Assembly: GCA_003220855.1 (NCBI GenBank)
Contig: QHTP01000142.1
Span: 1-13,791 of the forward strand
Direction: 5' to 3'
DNA: 13,791 bases
Source: Gemmatimonadota bacterium
GTDB taxonomy: Bacteria; Gemmatimonadota; Gemmatimonadetes; Gemmatimonadales; GWC2-71-9
Shown: positions 6,458-12,673 of the stretch, piece after piece
How positions within the stretch are numbered: position 1 is the stretch's first letter
How the letters are laid out: each line of letters starts with the position of its first letter
Notes under the pieces: generated by a model
Database searches by the model: none
Seen by the model: only the letters and a program-made list of their open reading frames with translations
What the model was told of the DNA's origin: nothing
Translations under genes and position numbers: made by a program

Positions 6458-7538
6458 TCGGCTCGCGCGCGTCGATCAACCCGGGAGGAGCGACGAGGAC
6501 CGTGTCGCCCTCGACCTTCACTCGATAGGTGGCGACCGGAAGCGACGGCGGCCCGCCCAGCACCTGCCCCGTCTCGAGCGAAAAGACGCCTTCGTGCCAT
6601 GGGCACGTCACCGCGCAGCGGCTCGCGTCGACGGTGCCCTCGGACAGGCTGGCGCGCGCGTGGGTGCAGCGGTTCGCGACGGCGTGCACGGTGCCGTTCA
6701 CGTTGAAGAGCGCGACGGCATCCCCGCCCACGTACACGCGCCGACTCGTGCCGGCCGGCAGATCGGCGAGCGTCGCCACCGGAGTATAGCCGTCCGCCCG
6801 CGTGGGCCGGCGCGACACCGCCTGCGCCGACCCCGCTCCCCCCAGCGTGTCCAGCATGTCCCACAGCGACATCTGGACGCAGGTGAACGTCGGCGTGTCG
6901 CGCAGCGTGTACGACGACGCCTTGCTCTCGCGCAGCTCCATGACCAGGTCGAGAAAGTCGGCGGGGCTGTCGCCCTCGAAGGCGACGATGAACTCCTGGT
7001 CGTCGAGCCCGTAGGAATACGTCGTGTTGAGCCTGATCGACGGGTACTGCCGCCCGATGCGCACGTGCTCGTCCATCATGACCTGCCGCTCCGCCTTGGG
7101 CAGCATGTACCAGCCCCTCGTCTTGATGAACGGGTACACGAACAGGTAGCGGGCATCACTCGGCCGGATGACCAGCCGCGACGGCTGGCCCACGCCGGGG
7201 GCCTCGGGAAACTCGTAGATGGAACGGCGCGTCATCGCGAGGTAGCTGTAGGGGACCGCGAGATACGCCCCCAGATCGGTACGGTTCAGCGCGGTCTGCA
7301 GCGCGACCACCGAATCCAGGTCCTCCGCGACCTGCCACAACAGGAAATCGCAGTCGCCGCGGATGCCGACGAGCCCGTACGGGCGCAGCAGCAACCGGCC
7401 GGCGAAGCTCTCGATCGTTTCCCCGAACTCGAGCTTGGCGCTCGCCTGTCGCTCGGCCGAGAGCCGTCGCCACGCGCTGTCGAGCTTGTAGAAGGCGAAC
7501 CGGACGACTTGACGTTTCTCGGAGGGCTTCGAGCTCAT
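6441..7538 (-). CDS. hemQ: Coproheme decarboxylase (HemQ/ChdC) fused to a C-terminal Rieske [2Fe-2S] domain
   Basis: The 365-residue product has two domains. Residues 1 to about 230 are a chlorite-dismutase-family HemQ. YPFIKTRGWYMLP carries the reactive tyrosine (Tyr135, equivalent to Listeria Tyr147). ERQVMMDEHVRIGRQYP carries the proximal heme His158. RLNTTYSYGLDDQEF and SYTLRDTPTFTCV are further family blocks. Asn171 aligns where Listeria has Gln187. It would oxidatively decarboxylate coproheme to heme b. Residues about 250-350 form a Rieske ferredoxin-like domain. CTHARASLSEG gives Cys291 and His293, and CPWHEGVFSLETG gives Cys312 and His315, so all four ligands are present at usual spacing. 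Standard HemQ proteins end after the first domain. The linker is about 20 residues with no frameshift. The gene starts 9 bases after a small membrane-protein gene and overlaps hemE. Confidence 0.95.
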   Translation of the reverse strand: MSSKPSEKRQVVRFAFYKLDSAWRRLSAERQASAKLEFGETIESFAGRLLLRPYGLVGIRGDCDFLLWQVAEDLDSVVALQTALNRTDLGAYLAVPYSYLAMTRRSIYEFPEAPGVGQPSRLVIRPSDARYLFVYPFIKTRGWYMLPKAERQVMMDEHVRIGRQYPSIRLNTTYSYGLDDQEFIVAFEGDSPADFLDLVMELRESKASSYTLRDTPTFTCVQMSLWDMLDTLGGAGSAQAVSRRPTRADGYTPVATLADLPAGTSRRVYVGGDAVALFNVNGTVHAVANRCTHARASLSEGTVDASRCAVTCPWHEGVFSLETGQVLGGPPSLPVATYRVKVEGDTVLVAPPGLIDAREPIAPRS

Positions 7539-7547
7539 GCAACGAAT

Positions 7548-7748
7548 CTAATGCGGAGCCTCTGTTCCGCGTTCCGCGTTCCGCGCTCCGCGTTGCTCCT
7601 GCCAGATCTTCCGCACGATCCACACGCCGAGCCCACCGAAGATGAGCACCGGAGTCAAGGCGATCAGGACGGCCGCCCAGAAATACACGAGATCCATCGC
7701 CGGGTCGTCCATCCCGTGCGGCAACACGAGCAGCGCCGCGAGGGTCAT
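7548..7748 (-). CDS. Small single-span membrane protein with a repeat-derived tail
   Basis: The 66-residue protein has one clear membrane helix, about residues 20-45 (MDLVYFWAAVLIALTPVLIF then GGLGVWIV), followed by basic residues RKIWQEQ. No family is recognised. Its start ATG overlaps the stop of the upstream 62-residue gene (ATGA), supporting real translation. Met13 or Met18 could also start it. The last 15 or so residues, RGARNAERGTEAPH, are encoded largely by the heptamer array at 7565-7592, so the original C-terminus was probably shorter. Position between ctaB and hemQ in an oxidase/heme operon suggests an accessory role for the oxidase or heme handling, which is only inference. Confidence 0.7.
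   Translation of the reverse strand: MTLAALLVLPHGMDDPAMDLVYFWAAVLIALTPVLIFGGLGVWIVRKIWQEQRGARNAERGTEAPH
7565..7592 (+). repeat. Heptamer tandem array, right copy (TTCCGCG x3 plus CTCCGCG)
   Basis: Three exact TTCCGCG units and one CTCCGCG variant lie in tandem within the last codons of the 66-residue membrane-protein gene, 27 bases upstream of the hemQ start. Array plus flanks is nearly identical to 3397-3429 and in the same orientation. Together the two copies bracket hemQ-hemE-hemH-hemY. Confidence 0.85.
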
Positions 7749-7933
7749 CGGCCGAGGAAACGTTTCAGGTGGCGCAGGTAGTAGCTGAGCGCCGCGGCCG
7801 CGGCGGCGGACACGATGGCCATGACGAGCGTCACGCCCTCGCCCGATGCACGATAGTCCCACCCGGCCCACAACGCGAAGCCCGCGCAGAAGACGACCGC
7901 AGTGGAGATGAGCAGGCGGTGGAAGGGGATCAT
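7745..7933 (-). CDS. Small two-span membrane protein
   Basis: The 62-residue protein has two hydrophobic segments, about residues 6-24 (RLLISTAVVFCAGFALWAGW) and 34-52 (GVTLVMAIVSAAAAAALSYY), and ends in a basic tail RHLKRFLGR. That arrangement suggests both termini in the cytoplasm. No family is recognised. It begins 9 bases after the ctaB stop and overlaps the next gene by ATGA, so it is embedded in the operon. Small hydrophobic proteins next to ctaB often belong to oxidase assembly, but no motif here (no Cys pair or His cluster) supports a specific job. Confidence 0.72.
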   Translation of the reverse strand: MIPFHRLLISTAVVFCAGFALWAGWDYRASGEGVTLVMAIVSAAAAAALSYYLRHLKRFLGR

Positions 7934-7942
7934 GGCCCGTGC

Positions 7943-8678
7943 CTAGGCGGCGACCTTGTCCACTACCATGAGCGTGAGCAGCGCTGGCAGGTAGACGATG
8001 GAGACGTAGAAGAGACGCCAGGCGCGCGACGAGGTGGCGGCGCGCGTCATCGCGACCGACGCCCCCGCGTACGCGAGCCCCAGCGCCAGCGCCCCGAAGA
8101 AATACAATCCCCCGGTGACGCCCAGCAGCGTGGGCAACAGGCTCACGGGGAGGAGCGCCGTCGCGTACAGCAGCACCATGCGACCGGTGTGCCGCCCGTC
8201 CACGTCCGTGACTGACAGCATGGCTAGGCCGCCGCGCCGGTAATCCTCCCGGTAGATCCAGGCGAGCGCGAGGAAGTGGGGCAGCTGCCACAGGAACAGG
8301 ATCCAGAACAGCGCCGCCACGGCGGGCCCCAGGGCCCCGCCCGCCGCGGTCCATCCGCCCACGATCGGCAGCGCGCCCGGCACGGCGCCGACGAGGGTGT
8401 TGAGCGTCGTGGTGCGCTTGAGCGGGGTGTAGAGCAGCACGTAGCTCCCGAGCGTGACCGCCGCGAGCCCGGCGGTAAGGAGATTCACCCGGAGGGCGAG
8501 ATAGGCCACGCCCGCCACCGAGATGACCGCGGCGAACGCGGCCGCCGCCCGCGGGGTCACTCGCCCCGACGGTAGTGGGCGGCTCGCCGGCTCCCGAGCC
8601 GAGGTAGAACCCGGCCGCGGCGGTGAGCACCACCAGCTGCGTGATGCGCGGCTTCGTCAGCTCGAGAAACGCTACCAG
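7943..8678 (-). pseudogene. ctaB: Heme O synthase (protoheme IX farnesyltransferase), internally deleted and frameshifted
   Basis: CtaB attaches farnesyl to heme b, the first step to heme A. The N-terminal part reads VAFLELTKPRITQLVVLTAA then AGFYLGSG in one frame. The rest reads RPLPSGRVTPRAAAAF, YTPLKRTTTLNTLVGAVPGA, WQLPHFLALAWIYREDYR and so on to the stop in another frame. In intact CtaB these parts are joined by about 40 residues with the conserved N-x3-D-x2-M-x-RT prenyl/Mg2+ motif. That stretch is absent, and the frame changes around 8581-8604. No ATG, GTG or TTG precedes VAFLEL in frame before the neighbouring coding region; CTG at 8678 is the only near-cognate. A GTG at 8560 could start the 205-residue tail, which would lack the first active-site motif. 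As written the gene cannot make a normal enzyme. Confidence 0.82.
8580..8601. repeat. Inverted and direct short repeats at the ctaB junction
   Basis: CGGCTCG and CGAGCCG (7-base arms, 8-base loop) sit on the point where ctaB loses sequence and changes frame. GGCTC also occurs twice in direct orientation (8581-8585 and 8589-8593). Such short repeats are typical places for slipped-strand deletion or for assembly misjoins. Confidence 0.6.
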
Positions 8679-8947
8679 ATGTGCTCCGACATGCCGGCCA
8701 GGATGAAGATCACGGCGAGCGGCAACGGGATCACCGCCATGATCCGCAGGTTCCAACGCTCGAACTTGAGGTGCATGAAGAACAGCCCGACCAACGCCGC
8801 CTTCCAGACCGCCAGGAACAGGAGCAGGATCAACTTCCAGTTCCGCGAAATCGGTAGCTCGAAGGCGAGCCCCAGCTCGGCGGCCGTGAGGACCGCCAGG
8901 TACACCCAGATCAGGATGTAGTTGGGACGCTTGTGTGCGGTCTCCAT
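8672..8947 (-). CDS. ctaF: Cytochrome c oxidase subunit IV
   Basis: This is the small accessory subunit of bacterial aa3/caa3 oxidases. The 91-residue protein has three membrane segments: about residues 10-30, 36-58 (LILLLFLAVWKAALVGLFFM) and 68-87. The motif KAALVGLFFMHLKFE is typical of the prokaryotic COX4 family, where KxxxVxxFFMHLK is shared. It ends SEHIW just as ctaB begins, with a few bases of overlap. It starts 12 bases after the subunit III stop behind a purine-rich AAGGCGGGGGG ribosome-binding region. Position after subunit III and before ctaB is the common order. Confidence 0.92.
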   Translation of the reverse strand: METAHKRPNYILIWVYLAVLTAAELGLAFELPISRNWKLILLLFLAVWKAALVGLFFMHLKFERWNLRIMAVIPLPLAVIFILAGMSEHIW

Positions 8948-8959
8948 GGCCCCCCGCCT

Positions 8960-9637
<678 letters not shown>

Positions 9638-9660
9638 CTGTCGTCCCCTCTCCTGTCGTC
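9638..9660. repeat. Direct 8-base repeat flanking the subunit III ribosome-binding site
   Basis: CTGTCGTC occurs at 9638-9645 and 9653-9660, on either side of CCCTCTC (the Shine-Dalgarno on the minus strand). It fills the gap between subunits I and III. It may be a duplication that set the spacing, or chance. Confidence 0.6.
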
Positions 9661-11263
9661 AGTGGGCGGCCGACACGGCGGCCGGCTCCCGGTCGCCCGG
9701 GAGCTTGCGGGTCTGCGGCAGGTAGTCCTCCGGCACCTGCGGCGAGCTGAACTCGTACGGCCCGCGGTACACCGTCGGCACGCGCTCCCAATTGCCGTGC
9801 GGCGCGGGACTGGGCAGCGTCCACTCGAGCCCGTTGTCCTGCCACGGATTCAGCCCCGCCGGTTTCCCCTTCTTGAGGCTCCACCAGAAGTTCACGAAGA
9901 AGATGATCTGCGTCGCGAACAAGAGGAACGCGCTGATCGAGATGAATTCGTTCATCGGCTGGTACGGCTTCAGGAAGTCGTACTGCGTCGGGTCGTAGAT
10001 CCGCCGCATGTGCCCGGCCATGCCGAGGATGTGCATCGGGAAGAACGTGCAGTTGTAGAAAACGAACGTGAGCCAGAAATGGATCTTCCCCCACGGCTCG
10101 CTCATCAGGCGGCCGAACATCTTGGGGAACCAGAAGGGGATCGCGCCGAACAGCGCGAACAGGCTCCCGCCGAACAACACGTAATGCAGATGCGCGACGA
10201 TGAAGTACGTGTCGTGGATGAACATGTCCACGGGCGTCGCCGCCATGTAGATCCCCGACAGACCGCCGATCACGAACATCGCCACGAACGCCACCGCGTT
10301 GAGCATCGGCACGGTGAATCGGAGGTTGCCGCGCCACATCGTCCCCATCCAGTTGAACGTCTTGACCGCCGAGGGGACGGCGATCACCAGCGTCGACACC
10401 ATGAACGACGATCCGAGCGTCGGGTTCATCCCGCTCACGAACATGTGGTGGCCCCACTGTTGCCACAACAGCGCCTGCCCACCGGCCGGGGGATCGAAGA
10501 AGTGCGTCCCGAGGATCTGGTCGAACAGCAGCATGATCGCCGCGCCCGAGAGCACCGGCAGCGCCAGGATGCCAAGGATCGCGGTGATGAACAGCGCCCA
10601 CACCGACAGGGGCATCCGGAACCACGTCATCCCGGGGGCCCGGTTGTTGATGACCGTGGTGATGTAGTTCAGCGAGCCCAGGATCGACGACAGCCCGAGC
10701 AGCACGATCGAGATCGACCAGAGCTCCTGGCCGAGCTCGGCGCCCGAGTAATCGTGCCTGGCCGAGAGCGGGGCGTACATCGTCCAGCCGGCCCGCGCCG
10801 CGCCCTCCGGCACGAACAGGCTCGCGAGCATCACCAGGCCCGCAGCGAACGCCGACCAGAAAGACCACATGTTGATGCGCGGGAACGCCATGTCGTGCGT
10901 CCCGATCTTCAACGGAATCAGAAAGTTCGCGTACACACCCACGAGCAACGGCATGATCGCAAAGAACACCATGAACGTCCCGTGCATGGTGACGAGCTGG
11001 ATGTAGTACTCGGGCAGGATCACGCCGCCCGGCGCCATCGTCTCGGGCAGGATCCCGCCGCCCGGCATCGGCTTGCCCGGGAAGCCCAGCTGCCAGCGCA
11101 TCTGCATCGCGAGCAGCCCGCCCACGAGCAGGAAGAACAGACTGACGAACAGAAACTGAATCCCGATGATCTTGTGATCGGTCGAGAAGATGTATTTGCG
11201 GATGAACGGCCGATCGTCGTGGTGCCCGTGAGCGACCTGGGCCGTTGCGGCGACAGTCGTCAT
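9659..11263 (-). CDS. ctaD: Cytochrome c oxidase subunit I, lacking the CuB His/Tyr segment
   Basis: This is the catalytic heme a/heme a3-CuB subunit, here 534 residues. Seen: STDHKIIGIQF near the N-terminus, low-spin heme ligand His94 in VTMHGTF, GSLNYITTV, WGHHMFVSGMNP (two CuB histidines, 272-273), FNWMGTMW, and HDTYFIVAHLHYVLFGG (heme a3 and heme a histidines). Between FFDPPAGGQALLWQ (residue 268) and WGHHMF (270) about 54 residues are missing in frame. In relatives this stretch begins HLFWFYSHPAVY or HPEVY and runs to the helix before the HH pair. It carries the third CuB histidine, the tyrosine cross-linked to it, and a membrane helix. As written the oxygen-reducing site would be incomplete. 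ATG 11263 overlaps the subunit II stop (ATGA). The C-terminal extension after PHGNW is normal for caa3-type enzymes. Confidence 0.93.
   Translation of the reverse strand: MTTVAATAQVAHGHHDDRPFIRKYIFSTDHKIIGIQFLFVSLFFLLVGGLLAMQMRWQLGFPGKPMPGGGILPETMAPGGVILPEYYIQLVTMHGTFMVFFAIMPLLVGVYANFLIPLKIGTHDMAFPRINMWSFWSAFAAGLVMLASLFVPEGAARAGWTMYAPLSARHDYSGAELGQELWSISIVLLGLSSILGSLNYITTVINNRAPGMTWFRMPLSVWALFITAILGILALPVLSGAAIMLLFDQILGTHFFDPPAGGQALLWQQWGHHMFVSGMNPTLGSSFMVSTLVIAVPSAVKTFNWMGTMWRGNLRFTVPMLNAVAFVAMFVIGGLSGIYMAATPVDMFIHDTYFIVAHLHYVLFGGSLFALFGAIPFWFPKMFGRLMSEPWGKIHFWLTFVFYNCTFFPMHILGMAGHMRRIYDPTQYDFLKPYQPMNEFISISAFLLFATQIIFFVNFWWSLKKGKPAGLNPWQDNGLEWTLPSPAPHGNWERVPTVYRGPYEFSSPQVPEDYLPQTRKLPGDREPAAVSAAH
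10457..10471. repeat. Inverted repeat at the ctaD gap junction
   Basis: CTGTTG and CAACAG surround CCA exactly at codons 265-269 of subunit I, where the CuB segment is missing. It is a compact hairpin with six-base arms and a three-base loop. Confidence 0.6.
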
Positions 11264-11934
11264 TCTGATGCCTCCCCCTGAGCAGCCCGCTTCATCCAGG
11301 CGTCATACTCTTCCGGCGTGTGCACGAACACCTGCGCCCGCATGCGGTAGTGGCCCAGTCCGCACAGCTGGGAGCACCCGAGCTCGTAGGTACCGGGGAC
11401 CGTGGCCTGGAACCACGCCTTGATGTCCATGCCCGGCACCACGTCCTGCCGCACGCGGAACTGGGGCACGAAAAAGGAATGGATGACGTCTTCGGACGAA
11501 AGAGCGAGGACGATCGGGCGGCCGGCCGGCACGTGCAGCTGGTTGCGCACGGTAAAGTCGTCCGCGGTGCCGAGCTTGCCGTCGGGCCCCGGGTAAGTGA
11601 CCTGCCACTCGAACTGCTTCGCGTGAATCCCGATGGGATAGGCGTTCGGCGGAATGCTGTTACGCCCTTTGATCTGAACCCAGTAGTGGTTGCTGACGAG
11701 TCCCAGGGCCACCATGGTCACGGCCGGGATCGCGGTCCAGATCACCTCGGCGCGCGTGGACCCATGCGTGTAGAACGCTTTCCGCCCCGGCCGCGCTCGG
11801 TAGCGCACGACGAACCAGATCAGCCCCGCTTCGACGATGACGAACGCGATCCCCGTGATCACGAGGATCGCGATGAACAAGCCGTCGATTTCTCCGGCGA
11901 ACGTCGAACCCTTGAGCGGCAGCCACCAGGACAT
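11260..11934 (-). CDS. ctaC: Cytochrome c oxidase subunit II
   Basis: It receives electrons at the binuclear CuA centre on the outer face of the membrane and passes them to subunit I. The 224-residue product has two membrane helices (about residues 19-43 and 64-84) and then a CuA cupredoxin domain. Ligands are visible: His152 in EDVIHSFFVPQF, then GCSQLCGLGHYRM with Cys187, Cys191, His195 and Met198. Gln189 replaces the more usual Glu, whose backbone oxygen is the ligand, so copper binding should be kept. FEWQVTYPG is the usual aromatic electron-entry region. There is no fused cytochrome c, so it is aa3-like in this subunit. A GAGAGGGGGG ribosome-binding region precedes ATG 11934, and the end overlaps ctaD. 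Confidence 0.97.
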   Translation of the reverse strand: MSWWLPLKGSTFAGEIDGLFIAILVITGIAFVIVEAGLIWFVVRYRARPGRKAFYTHGSTRAEVIWTAIPAVTMVALGLVSNHYWVQIKGRNSIPPNAYPIGIHAKQFEWQVTYPGPDGKLGTADDFTVRNQLHVPAGRPIVLALSSEDVIHSFFVPQFRVRQDVVPGMDIKAWFQATVPGTYELGCSQLCGLGHYRMRAQVFVHTPEEYDAWMKRAAQGEASE

Positions 11935-11964
11935 GCCCTGCCCCCCTCTCTCTAGTCCCTCACC

Positions 11965-12585
11965 TCATTTGCCCGCGAACGTGAAGTCCGCCGTCTTCGT
12001 CTCGCTGCCGCTGACCGTCACGGTGGCCGTCTGCGTCCCGTACTTCTCGTGCCACGCCTCGACCGTGTACGTCCCGGGCGGCAGCCCCGTGATGCTGAAG
12101 CTCCCGTCCGCGCCGCTCACCCCGTAGAACGCGTGCGGCAGGACCCCCAGCCACGCGTGCATCCAGCCGTGCACGTTGCATTCGAGGGGTACCATCACCT
12201 CGGGCGCGGAGAACGTGCGCGTCGACGTCATGGTCGTAGGCTGGCTGATGTTGAAGGGGCGGTTCTTCGTGCCCTTCGCCTTGATGTTGTGGAGAATGCC
12301 GTCGGAGTTCTTGATCTGCAGGTTCTGCCCGACCATGATACCGAACGCGTGGGGATGATAACGGCATCCGTCCTGGTCGAGCGTCACCGGTCCCGAGGGC
12401 GCAGGGGCCTTGTAGCTCGCCGGCAGCCCCGACTTCACGTACACGAACACATTCGCAAGCGTGCCGTTCGGATTCACGACCACGGTCTCCTCGGTCGGCG
12501 GAGCCGCGGTGTACTTCGCCTTGCACTTCGGCTCCTCGCTCATGTCGATCTTCGGCATGGCGGGCTTCGTGCCGGTGAACTTCAC
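11965..12585 (-). CDS. Cupredoxin-like protein with a C-terminal Ig-like (carboxypeptidase-regulatory) domain
   Basis: From GTG 12585 the product is 206 residues. The N-terminal two thirds look like a plastocyanin-like domain: GILHNIKAKG (His99) and LECNVHGWMHAWLG (Cys136, His139, Met142) form a plausible type 1 copper set, and DGCRYHPH (Cys74) may add a second site or disulfide. Residues about 155-204 (GADGSFSITGLPPGTYTVEA then WHEKYG) are a small beta-sandwich of the carboxypeptidase-regulatory type. Such proteins are normally exported, but no signal peptide is encoded. The frame stays open upstream (SSEPAQAGATITGKV) to a stop at 12661-12663 without ATG, GTG or TTG, as if the lipoprotein leader were lost. 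It is 30 bases upstream of subunit II, so a role as electron carrier or copper protein for the oxidase is inferred. Confidence 0.8.
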   Translation of the reverse strand: MKFTGTKPAMPKIDMSEEPKCKAKYTAAPPTEETVVVNPNGTLANVFVYVKSGLPASYKAPAPSGPVTLDQDGCRYHPHAFGIMVGQNLQIKNSDGILHNIKAKGTKNRPFNISQPTTMTSTRTFSAPEVMVPLECNVHGWMHAWLGVLPHAFYGVSGADGSFSITGLPPGTYTVEAWHEKYGTQTATVTVSGSETKTADFTFAGK

Positions 12586-12673
12586 CTTCCCCGTGATCGT
12601 CGCCCCGGCTTGCGCCGGCTCTGAGCTCTTCGATGACCATAATTCAAATCGAGATCTTCGCTATAAGGTCTTT

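Noticed and set aside
11260..11934. Gln in place of Glu in the CuA motif (CSQLC) as a lost ligand
   Set aside because: That position binds copper through its backbone carbonyl, so the side-chain change does not imply loss of CuA.
11960..12640. A 226-codon minus-strand frame starting at ATG 12640
   Set aside because: It overlaps the cupredoxin gene in another frame and its sequence is Arg/Asp/His-rich shadow; the other frame holds the CxxHxxM copper motif.
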